Positions 1-5,540 of a stretch of 5,544 nucleotides of DNA are shown here, one piece after another. The stretch's first letter is position 1, and every line of letters begins with the position of its first letter. The stretch is from an uncultured Senegalimassilia sp. (GTDB lineage: Bacteria; Actinomycetota; Coriobacteriia; Coriobacteriales; Eggerthellaceae). Both the position numbers and the translations under genes were made by a program. The notes below the pieces were generated by a model. It searched no databases, was not told the DNA's origin, and saw only the letters and a list, made by a program, of their open reading frames with translations. Where the stretch lies: contig CALEWN010000241.1 of NCBI GenBank assembly GCA_937925385.1, positions 1-5,544 of the forward strand. Direction: 5' to 3'.

Positions 1-1
1 G

Positions 2-1588
2 AAGGTTACCGTCGAGGTAGGGGTCGGTGCCAGCGCCGCCGGTGCCCGCGTGCTGTCCACCATGAAGCACGTCGGCGTCAACGTTGCTGCAGATCCGCTT
101 TTCACCGCTGCATATACCGGCGTCGGCGGCGGTTTCGTGGTGTTGGCCGCCGACGATCCGGGTATGTATTCTTCCCAGAACGAGCAGGACTCCCACTACT
201 ATGCTGCTGCCGCGCATATTCCTATGCTCGATCCCGCAGACTCCGCAGAGGCATTGGCGTTCACCCGCAGCGCGTTCGACCTTTCCGAGCAATTCGATGT
301 CCCGTTCTTCATCCGCTCGTCGGTGCGCGTCTCCCACACGAAGTCGCCGGTTGAGCGCGGTCCGCGTACCGAGCACGCGCTCAAGCCCTACGAAAGCAAC
401 CCGGGCAAATGGGTTATGATGCCGGCGTTTGCCAAGCCGCGTCGCAAGGTTCAGCTCCAGCGTCTCGATCGGCTGTCCGAATGGGTTGAATCCTGCGAGT
501 TCAACCGCATCGAGCGCAAGGGCTCGAAAATCGGCGTCGTATGCGCCGGCGCCGTCTATCAGCATGTGGTGGAGGCTCTTCCGGGCGCTTCCGTCTTCAA
601 GCTGGGCGTCACGTACCCCTTGCCGAAGCAGGCGCTGCGCGACTTCCAGGCATCCGTCGAGGAGCTTTACGTCGTTGAGGAGGCTTCGGAGTATTTGACC
701 GATGCCGTTCGCGCCGCAGGCGTTCAGGTTGCCGAGTTCCCGTGCGGCTTGGTTCGCGATGGCGAATTGTCTCCCGGCTTGATCCGCACCGCATTCGGCC
801 AGGAAGCTCCCGCGCATACTCAGGCTCCCGATGATGTCCCGGGTCGTCCTCCGGCGTTGTGCGCCGGCTGCCCGCACCGTCTTGTGTTCAAGGAGCTTTC
901 TCGCATGAAGGCCGTCGTCACCGGCGATATCGGCTGTTATACGCTTGGTGCGCTGCCCCCGCTGTCCGCCGTGGACACGTGCATCGATATGGGTGCATCC
1001 GTTTCCATGTCCCATGGTTTCGAGCTAGCTTGGGCCGGCACCGAGCATCGTCCCGTGGTCGCGGTCATCGGCGATTCCACCTTCGCGCATTCCGGTTTGT
1101 CGGCGCTTATCAGCACCGTCTACAACAAGGGTGCGGGAACCGTTTGCGTGCTTGACAACCGCACCACGGCCATGACGGGCCGACAGGGCAATCCGTTCAA
1201 CGGCGAAACGTTGCAGCATCGTCCGTCACGTGAGCTTGATATGGAAGGCGTGCTCACCGCCATCGGGGTACCCGATGTCCGCACCGTCGATCCCAACGAT
1301 ATGAAGGCGGTTCGCCTTGCGTTGCGCGAGGCTACCCGTTCCGACGAGCTGTCCGTTATCGTGTTTCGCAGCCCTTGCGTGCTTATCGACCGCATCCGCA
1401 AGCCTGCTTACACGATCGCTGATTCGTGCACGGCGTGCGGCGTATGCACCACGCTTGGGTGCCCGGCGATTGCCACTAACGACGACGGCCATGCCGTTAT
1501 CGATCAGGCCATGTGCATCGGCTGCGGCCAGTGCGAGCAGTATTGCGCATTCAAGAGCATTGTATCCACGGCTAAGGAGGGGGAGTAA
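2..1588 (+). CDS. iorA: Indolepyruvate:ferredoxin oxidoreductase, alpha subunit (5'-truncated by window edge)
   Basis: Catalytic subunit of the thiamine-diphosphate enzyme that oxidatively decarboxylates aryl-pyruvates (from Trp, Phe, Tyr) to aryl-acetyl-CoA, reducing ferredoxin in the cytoplasm. The frame is open from base 2 and already reads family-like sequence (EVGVGASAAGARVLSTMKHV) before the first possible start, GTG at 50, so that GTG is internal. 528 residues are visible; I estimate about 50 N-terminal residues are missing. Visible in order: the MKHVGVNVAADP core of the pyrimidine-binding domain (from nt 62), a CAGCPHR motif (near 860-880), GDIGCYTLG (from 923), the TPP/Mg motif GDSTF...DNRTTAMTG (1070 to about 1180), and a C-terminal two-[4Fe-4S] ferredoxin domain at 1427-1546 with CxxCxxCxxxxCP and CxxCxxCxxxC. 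All eight cluster cysteines are present. iorB follows after 3 nt. GC is high (38 of 60 bases at 541-600). The identification is secure. Confidence 0.96.
   Translation, partial: KVTVEVGVGASAAGARVLSTMKHVGVNVAADPLFTAAYTGVGGGFVVLAADDPGMYSSQNEQDSHYYAAAAHIPMLDPADSAEALAFTRSAFDLSEQFDVPFFIRSSVRVSHTKSPVERGPRTEHALKPYESNPGKWVMMPAFAKPRRKVQLQRLDRLSEWVESCEFNRIERKGSKIGVVCAGAVYQHVVEALPGASVFKLGVTYPLPKQALRDFQASVEELYVVEEASEYLTDAVRAAGVQVAEFPCGLVRDGELSPGLIRTAFGQEAPAHTQAPDDVPGRPPALCAGCPHRLVFKELSRMKAVVTGDIGCYTLGALPPLSAVDTCIDMGASVSMSHGFELAWAGTEHRPVVAVIGDSTFAHSGLSALISTVYNKGAGTVCVLDNRTTAMTGRQGNPFNGETLQHRPSRELDMEGVLTAIGVPDVRTVDPNDMKAVRLALREATRSDELSVIVFRSPCVLIDRIRKPAYTIADSCTACGVCTTLGCPAIATNDDGHAVIDQAMCIGCGQCEQYCAFKSIVSTAKEGE
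1574..1583 (+). promoter_or_regulatory. Ribosome binding site of iorB
   Basis: AAGGAGGGGG lies inside the last codons of iorA, 8 nt before the ATG at 1592. It is a near-perfect anti-16S match and fixes the iorB start. It shows that the upstream end of iorB is a normal, strongly initiated gene even though the reading frame is later interrupted. Confidence 0.85.
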
Positions 1589-1714
1589 CCCATGTCCAAG
1601 GCAACTACCGTTTTGCTGTGCGGCGTCGGCGGTCAGGGCACCATCCTTGCTGCCGATTTGCTGGCCCGCACCGCCCTTGCGAGCGATTACGACGTGAAGA
1701 TCTCGGAAATCCAC

Positions 1715-1732
1715 GTAAAATAAAAAAAAAAA
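1715..1732 (+). other. 18-nt A-rich segment replacing the conserved GMxQRG codons of iorB
   Basis: The bases are GTAAAATAAAAAAAAAAA: fifteen A, two T, one G, in a gene otherwise near 60% GC. They occupy exactly six codons (42-47), between the His of SEIH and the Gly of GAVTTVV. The stop TAA is at 1721-1723, followed by an A11 run at 1722-1732 (the last two bases of TAA plus nine). Because six codons are expected there from the family, this is a same-length replacement rather than a simple insertion. No target-site duplication or inverted repeat flanks it. Confidence 0.9.
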
Positions 1733-2166
1733 GGCGCCGTCACCACGGTGGTGCGCTTCGGCGCCGAACCGGTTGCAAGCATGGTGGCCGACCACGGCTG
1801 CGCCGATTGCGTTGTTTCCTTCGAAACCACCGAAGCGCTGCGCAACCTGCCCTTCGTGCGTGAAGGCGGCTATTTGCTCGTTGCCGACGAATCCATCAAG
1901 CCGCTCCCCGTGCTCACGGTCAAGGCGAGCATGCCCGAAAACGCCCGCGAGAAGCTGCAGGCGGCGGGCGCTTCCCTTATTCCCGCCGGCCCGATTGCCG
2001 AGAAGGTGGCAACGGTGAAATCGGTGAACGTGGTATTGCTCGGCGCCTTGGCAACGCGTTTGGATTTCTCCGAAGCTGTTTGGAAGGAAGTCATTTCCAA
2101 GCATGTCCCGCCTAAGACGGTTGAAGCGAACCTGCGTGCATTCGATGCAGGTTACGAATTTGCCCG

Positions 2167-2174
2167 AAAGGGGG
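2167..2174 (+). promoter_or_regulatory. Ribosome binding site of the ACT protein, within the iorB 3' end
   Basis: AAAGGGGG sits 7 nt before the ATG at 2182. The start overlaps the iorB stop as TAATG, an arrangement typical of translational coupling, in which ribosomes ending iorB help start the next gene. If the iorB stop at 1721 is real, that coupling would be lost. Confidence 0.75.
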
Positions 2175-2181
2175 CCGAATA

Positions 2182-2613
2182 ATGAGCGTCCAGCAAATCA
2201 GCGTGTTCGTTGAAAGCAAGCCGGGGCACCTGTCCCGTGTCGTCGATGCGTTCACGCAAGCCAATGTCAGCGTGCGCGGTTATAGCGCTTCCGATACCGG
2301 CGATTACGGCATCGTTCGATTCGTGGTCGATGACCCCGATCGCGCGCTGCAGGTATTGCACGATATGAATTGCGCTGCTACCAAAACCCGGGTGCTGTGC
2401 CTGCGCCTTGAGGACAAACCTGGCGAGCTTGCTCGTGTGTTGAAGGTGCTCTCCTCGTGCGGCATCAACGTGCAGTACAGCTATTCGCTCATTTCCACGT
2501 ATATCTGCCTGTATGTCAAAGATCTCGATCAAGCGGAGAAGCTGTTGGCCGATCAGCCCGTTGAGCTGCTTGATCAGAAGGATTTTCTCCATATGACGGC
2601 TGATATTGCCTAG
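2182..2613 (+). CDS. Tandem ACT-domain protein, putative amino-acid-binding regulator
   Basis: A 143-residue cytoplasmic protein made of two ACT domains and nothing else. Domain 1 is about residues 3-65, with the ligand-loop motif KPGHL at 13-17. Domain 2 is about 69-140, with KPGEL at 79-83. Each shows the beta-alpha-beta-beta-alpha-beta pattern (for example QISVFVES-KPGHLSRVVDAF-ANVSVRGYSA-GIVRFVV). ACT domains bind small ligands, usually amino acids, at their interfaces. Stand-alone double-ACT proteins occur beside aryl-CoA ligase and keto acid oxidoreductase genes. The start is fixed by TAATG overlap with iorB and a G-rich ribosome binding site. No DNA-binding or catalytic domain is present, so any regulation would be through protein contact, perhaps with IorAB or the ligase encoded next. 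The ligand is not predictable; an aromatic amino acid is the contextual guess. Confidence 0.9.
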   Translation: MSVQQISVFVESKPGHLSRVVDAFTQANVSVRGYSASDTGDYGIVRFVVDDPDRALQVLHDMNCAATKTRVLCLRLEDKPGELARVLKVLSSCGINVQYSYSLISTYICLYVKDLDQAEKLLADQPVELLDQKDFLHMTADIA

Positions 2614-2641
2614 CCTCGCACGTTAGATAGGGTGTTGTCTC

Positions 2642-4006
2642 ATGATCGATATCACGGAAAAGGGCGCAGCGCTTCGCGCGGCTGCCGAGGGCCGCTTCGA
2701 TGAGCTGCCCATCCATAACCCCGATGTGGAATGCTGCTCACGCGAGCGTATCCGAGCCATTCAGCTTGAAAAGCTTATCGCGCAGGTGAAATGGACCTAT
2801 GAGCGCGTCGCTTGGTATCGCGACCAGATGGACGAGATGGGCGTGAAGCCCTCCGACATCAAGTGCCTGGAAGATGTGCGCAAACTTCCTTTCACCGACA
2901 AGCATGCGCTGCGCAAGACGTTTCCCTATGGCATGTTCGCTGTTCCCTTGGATGAGGTGGTGGAGCTTCATTCGTCTTCCGGAACTACGGGAAAGCCCAT
3001 CGTCGTGGGCTATAACCGTCACGATATGGATGTATGGAACGATTGCATCATGCGTCTGGTGCAGATGGCCGGCGTCGTGCCCACCGATCGTGTGCAGATG
3101 GCGTTTGGCTATGGCATGTTCACCGGCGGGTTCGGCTTGCACTACGGTTTGCAGCGACTTGGCTGCATGATGATTCCTGCAGGTTCGGGAAACACCGAGC
3201 GTCAAATCCAGATGATCCAGGATTATGGCACCACGGTGCTCGTGTCAACGCCTTCCTATGCTTTGCATATCTGCGAAGTCGGAGAGAAGATGGGCTACGA
3301 CTGGTCCACTTCCACACTTCGCGTAGGTCTTTTCGGCGGTGAGCCGTGTCCTCCGGGCATGAAGGCGGAAATCGAATCGCGTATGCATATCGTGTGCACC
3401 GACAATTATGGCCTGACCGAGGTTATGGGTCCTGGCGTGTCGGGCGAATGCCTTGCCGAGCGCGATATGCAGCATATCGCCGAGGATCATTTCCTGTGGG
3501 AAGTGGTAGACCCTGAAACCGGCGAGCCTGTTGCCGATGGCGAAATGGGCGAGCTGGTTCTCACTCCGCTTGACAAACAGGCCATTCCGGTTTTGCGTTA
3601 TCGCACGCACGACTTGACGTGCGTGGTCACGGAGCCTTGCTCTTGCGGTCGTACTTCCGCAAGGATGAAAAAGGTTCGTTCTCGTTGTGATGACATGCTC
3701 ATCATTCGCGGTACGAACGTGTTCCCCAGCCAAGTGGAGGATGTGCTTTCGGGCATCGAGGGCGTCACTCCCCATTATCGTATCGTGGTCGACAACGAAA
3801 CCGGTTTGGACCGCATGGTCGTTCATGTGGAACTGAAGCCGGAGGCGTTTAGCGACTCGTTCGAGGAGATGGACAAGTTCCGTAAGCGCATCGAGAAGGA
3901 GCTCAAGAGTGTTATGCTCGTTGCTTCGAAGGTTAAGCTTGTTGAACCGGGCGGGATCGAGCGCTCGCTTGGGAAGACCAAGCATGTCCAGGACTTGCGT
4001 AAGTAA
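2642..4006 (+). CDS. paaK: Phenylacetate-CoA ligase family enzyme (AMP-forming aryl-acid:CoA ligase)
   Basis: 454 residues, close to the usual 430-450 for this ANL-superfamily branch. It activates an aryl acid (phenyl-, indole- or 4-hydroxyphenyl-acetate) with ATP to an acyl-adenylate and then to the CoA thioester. Motifs seen: the phosphate loop SSSGTTGKP at 111-119, FGGEP at 231-235, YGLTE at 256-260, YRTHD at 320-324 (adenosine ribose contact region), a CxCGR pair at 333-337, RGTNVFP at 356-362 at the start of the mobile C-terminal domain, and ERSLGKTKHVQDLRK at the end, which carries the expected catalytic lysine (K445 or K447). It starts at ATG 2642 after a modest AGGGTG ribosome binding site at 2629-2634 and follows the ACT gene by 28 nt. 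The pairing with iorAB supports an aryl-acetate substrate, but which one cannot be read from sequence. Confidence 0.93.
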   Translation: MIDITEKGAALRAAAEGRFDELPIHNPDVECCSRERIRAIQLEKLIAQVKWTYERVAWYRDQMDEMGVKPSDIKCLEDVRKLPFTDKHALRKTFPYGMFAVPLDEVVELHSSSGTTGKPIVVGYNRHDMDVWNDCIMRLVQMAGVVPTDRVQMAFGYGMFTGGFGLHYGLQRLGCMMIPAGSGNTERQIQMIQDYGTTVLVSTPSYALHICEVGEKMGYDWSTSTLRVGLFGGEPCPPGMKAEIESRMHIVCTDNYGLTEVMGPGVSGECLAERDMQHIAEDHFLWEVVDPETGEPVADGEMGELVLTPLDKQAIPVLRYRTHDLTCVVTEPCSCGRTSARMKKVRSRCDDMLIIRGTNVFPSQVEDVLSGIEGVTPHYRIVVDNETGLDRMVVHVELKPEAFSDSFEEMDKFRKRIEKELKSVMLVASKVKLVEPGGIERSLGKTKHVQDLRK

Positions 4007-4966
4007 ATGATGCCGCAAACTCATTGTTTTGAACTGGAAGCGAACCGTCCCGTGGTGGGGCGGTTCGCTCCATCTCCGACCGGTCGTATGCATGCGGGGA
4101 ATATCTATGCTGCCCTTACGGCTTGGCTGGTTGCCAAGTCTCAAGGTGGAACGATTGTTTTGCGCATTGAGGACTTGGATCGAGACCGTTCAAAGGCTGA
4201 ATATATCAGCGCAGTGCAACGTGATTTCGAGCTATTAGGCCTTACGTGGGATCATGGCCCATTCTTCCAGCATGACCGAGATGAGGCGTATTCGAAAGCG
4301 TTTCAGGCTTTGGAGCGTCGGGGATTAGTGTACCCGTGCTTTTGCACACGCGCTGACTTGCATGCTGCGTCTGCGCCGCACAGGGGAGAGAAGTTCGTTT
4401 ATCCCGGCACCTGTCGCGACTTGTCTTCGGAGCAGGTTGCTGCCAAAAGCTTGCTAAGGGCTCCTGCTCAGCGTTTACGCGTACCGGATGCCATGTACTC
4501 CTTTGAAGACATGGTGCAGGGACATTACGCGCAAAACTTAGCTCATGACTGCGGTGATTTTCTTATTCGCCGTTCGGATCAGGCTTTTGCGTACCAGCTT
4601 GCCGTAGTTGTAGATGATGCGGCGCAAGGTGTTACCAGCGTGGTAAGGGGTGTTGACCTGCTGTGCTCGACGCCTCAACAGCTCTACCTGCAGGAACTGC
4701 TTGGTTTGGGTCATCCGCGATACGCTCATATCCCTTTGCTGGTAGCGGAGGAAAATCGCAGGCTCTCGAAACGCGATCACGATGCCGGCTTGGAAGAGCT
4801 GCTTGTAAGGTATAAGACTCCAGAGGCCATCATCGGTCACATTGCAGGTATTTGTGGACTTGCGCCTACGTGCGACCCCGCAACGCCTGAACAGCTTTTG
4901 GAAGCGTTCGACATCGAGAACCTGCCAGAGCTATTCAGCGACCCTGTTCAAATTCCCTGGAGCTAA
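4007..4966 (+). CDS. gluQ: Glutamyl-Q tRNA(Asp) synthetase
   Basis: 319 residues. It attaches glutamate to the queuosine base at position 34 of tRNA(Asp); it is a tRNA-modifying paralogue of glutamyl-tRNA synthetase lacking the anticodon-binding domain. Seen: GRFAPSPTGRMHAGN at 18-32 (HIGH-type motif HAGN at 29-32), LRIEDLDRDR at 52-61, a zinc site of the GluQRS type with Cys111, Cys113, Tyr132 and Cys136, and RLSKRDHDAG at 252-261 (KMSKS-type). The short length, with no C-terminal anticodon domain, separates it from GltX. The Cys113-to-Tyr132 spacing seems a few residues longer than I recall for E. coli. ATG 4007 directly abuts the paaK TAA; a second ATG at 4010 is equally usable. No strong ribosome binding site is visible, only GGA at 3991-3993, so translation probably depends on coupling to paaK. 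GC is lower than in iorA (30 of 60 bases at 4201-4260). Confidence 0.93.
   Translation: MMPQTHCFELEANRPVVGRFAPSPTGRMHAGNIYAALTAWLVAKSQGGTIVLRIEDLDRDRSKAEYISAVQRDFELLGLTWDHGPFFQHDRDEAYSKAFQALERRGLVYPCFCTRADLHAASAPHRGEKFVYPGTCRDLSSEQVAAKSLLRAPAQRLRVPDAMYSFEDMVQGHYAQNLAHDCGDFLIRRSDQAFAYQLAVVVDDAAQGVTSVVRGVDLLCSTPQQLYLQELLGLGHPRYAHIPLLVAEENRRLSKRDHDAGLEELLVRYKTPEAIIGHIAGICGLAPTCDPATPEQLLEAFDIENLPELFSDPVQIPWS
4039..4069 (+). other. Strong stem-loop inside the 5' coding part of gluQ
   Basis: The arms AGCGAACCGTCCCG (4039-4052) and TGGGGCGGTTCGCT (4056-4069) pair over 14 positions, including two G-U pairs, around a 3-nt loop. It covers gluQ codons 11 to 21, starting 32 nt after the start codon. No T-run follows on either strand, so it is not a classical terminator. 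It could slow translation or affect mRNA stability, or be a by-product of coding for VVGRFAPSP. Pairing is directly visible; a role is unproven. Confidence 0.6.
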
Positions 4967-5004
4967 CCATCTCTTGATGCTATCAGCGCCAAGAGATGGT
5001 TAGC
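4962..5004. terminator. Stem-loop at the end of gluQ, probable terminator between convergent genes
   Basis: A perfect 15-bp inverted repeat, GCTAACCATCTCTTG at 4962-4976 and CAAGAGATGGTTAGC at 4990-5004, around a 13-nt loop that can form a small inner stem. The gluQ stop codon lies in the left arm. Position between two convergent genes fits a transcript end for gluQ and possibly for the minus-strand gene. The run after the stem is only GTTTCG, and the minus-strand side has no T-run either, so it is not a textbook intrinsic terminator. Confidence 0.6.
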
Positions 5005-5034
5005 GTTTCGCGTAATCGCGATTACGCGAAACGC
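5003..5034. repeat. Perfect 32-nt palindrome in the convergent intergenic region
   Basis: Bases 5003-5016 (GCGTTTCGCGTAAT) are the exact reverse complement of 5021-5034 (ATTACGCGAAACGC), and the central CGCG at 5017-5020 is itself palindromic, so all 32 bases are symmetric without mismatch. As RNA it folds to a 14-bp stem with a 4-nt loop on either strand. It shares its first two bases with the preceding stem-loop, so the two hairpins stand in tandem. It may be part of a two-way terminator, a dispersed palindromic repeat, or a binding site for a dimeric protein. Confidence 0.8.
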
Positions 5035-5087
5035 AATGCACTTGTTATCTTCATGAAGAACCAATTTGACAGCTGTGAGTGCAACTC

Positions 5088-5528
5088 TTAGAAGACAATC
5101 GCCATCACGCTGAGCAGAATGCATTGCACTAAAACGAAAATGGTTACGCGGACGTTGCTGCTCTTGAATTTTGCTTTCGGGTCTTTCGAACCGACCAGTT
5201 TCAGATAGAGTCGAACCACTGTTACCAAAAACGCAACCATTGCGATATCGCATGCAACTGAGAATATCTGGGCCATGTCGTATATGCCCATGCTTCGCCC
5301 GATTTCATAGAACAGCAGACTTGCGTCGGTCGCAAAAAAGGCAAACGTAACGGCGCATGCCAACATGCCGATTTCCTTGGCTTTTGCGTCTTGCTGCTGC
5401 TTCTGATGATTTGCTTTCTCGTCATATTTGTATACCAGCTGAAGACAATTGCCATTCATCAATTGAAAAGCGACGAACAGCGAAGCACATCCAAAGATGA
5501 CGGCGAAGAAGATTTGCGGCAAACCCAT
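5088..5528 (-). CDS. Small four-helix membrane protein of unknown function
   Basis: 146 residues; I do not recognise the family. Predicted membrane segments are at about 3-24, 53-74, 85-110 and 127-146. The loop at 34-52 is rich in Lys, Gln and Asp (includes HQKQQQDAKAKE), and the loop at 111-126 is rich in Lys. By the positive-inside rule both would be cytoplasmic, putting N- and C-termini outside. There are no catalytic motifs or lipobox. The start, ATG at 5528-5526 on the minus strand, is supported by TGAGGT (plus-strand 5535-5540) 6 nt upstream. The protein ends with a helix reaching the last residue. The gene is convergent with gluQ, and its promoter lies beyond the right edge. The DNA is AT-richer than the operon (22 of 60 GC at 5401-5460, 29 of 60 at 5281-5340), which could reflect transfer or merely weak codon bias in a little-expressed membrane gene. 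Confidence 0.75.
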   Translation of the reverse strand: MGLPQIFFAVIFGCASLFVAFQLMNGNCLQLVYKYDEKANHQKQQQDAKAKEIGMLACAVTFAFFATDASLLFYEIGRSMGIYDMAQIFSVACDIAMVAFLVTVVRLYLKLVGSKDPKAKFKSSNVRVTIFVLVQCILLSVMAIVF

Positions 5529-5534
5529 GAGCGG

Positions 5535-5540
5535 ACCTCA
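5535..5540 (-). promoter_or_regulatory. Ribosome binding site of the membrane protein gene
   Basis: Reads TGAGGT on the minus strand, 6 nt before the ATG at 5528. It supports choosing this start, which also gives a complete first membrane segment. Confidence 0.6.

Larger units (their letters stand above)
1592..2182 (+). pseudogene. iorB: Indolepyruvate:ferredoxin oxidoreductase, beta subunit, interrupted by in-frame TAA
   Basis: Partner subunit of IorA, of the pyruvate/ketoisovalerate oxidoreductase gamma-domain family. The full frame is 196 codons plus a terminal TAA, a normal family length. Residues 1-41 (MSKATTVLLCGVGGQGTILA, then ...VKISEIH) are canonical, with the GVGGQG nucleotide-fold loop at residues 11-16. 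Codons 42-47 then read Val-Lys-stop-Lys-Lys-Lys where the family has Gly-Met-(Ser/Ala)-Gln-Arg-Gly. From codon 48 (GAVTTVVRFG) the sequence is canonical again, in the same frame, to the end. As written, translation gives only a 43-residue peptide. A restart at GTG 1748, GTG 1751 or ATG 1781 is possible, but none has a visible ribosome binding site. There are no other stops or frameshifts, so decay is limited to this one spot. It is either a sequence error (favoured) or a very recent null allele. Gene identity is near certain; pseudogene status is not. Confidence 0.85.

Noticed and set aside
50..52. GTG at 50 as the iorA start
   Set aside because: The same frame upstream (2-49) already encodes conserved family sequence, and no ribosome binding site precedes it; the true start is left of the window.
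1715..1732. Small insertion or transposon scar at the iorB lesion
   Set aside because: There is no target duplication or inverted ends, and codon count matches the intact family exactly, so net length did not change.
1226..2104. Long 292-codon open frame on the minus strand, opposite iorA and iorB
   Set aside because: It lies antisense to two recognised genes, has low-complexity His/Arg/Gly-rich composition without recognisable motifs, and runs through the T-tract opposite the iorB lesion. It is a codon-bias shadow.
1748..2182. Treating the iorB 3' part as an independent gene starting at GTG 1748
   Set aside because: It lacks the N-terminal GVGGQG half of the fold, has no ribosome binding site, and is in the same frame as the iorB start. 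It is the remainder of iorB.
3245..4144. 299-codon open frame on the minus strand, opposite paaK and gluQ
   Set aside because: It is antisense to two genes with clear family motifs, rich in His and Arg, and shows no domain. It is a shadow of GC-rich coding sequence.
5066..5094. TTGACA at 5066-5071 as a plus-strand promoter -35 box
   Set aside because: The hexamer 17 nt downstream (TAGAAG) is a poor -10 box, and no plus-strand gene follows in the window.
5091..5455. Near-repeat GAAGACAATYGCCAT at 5091-5105 and 5441-5455
   Set aside because: Both copies are inside the membrane protein gene, in different reading frames, with no extended flanking similarity. Chance is the simpler explanation.
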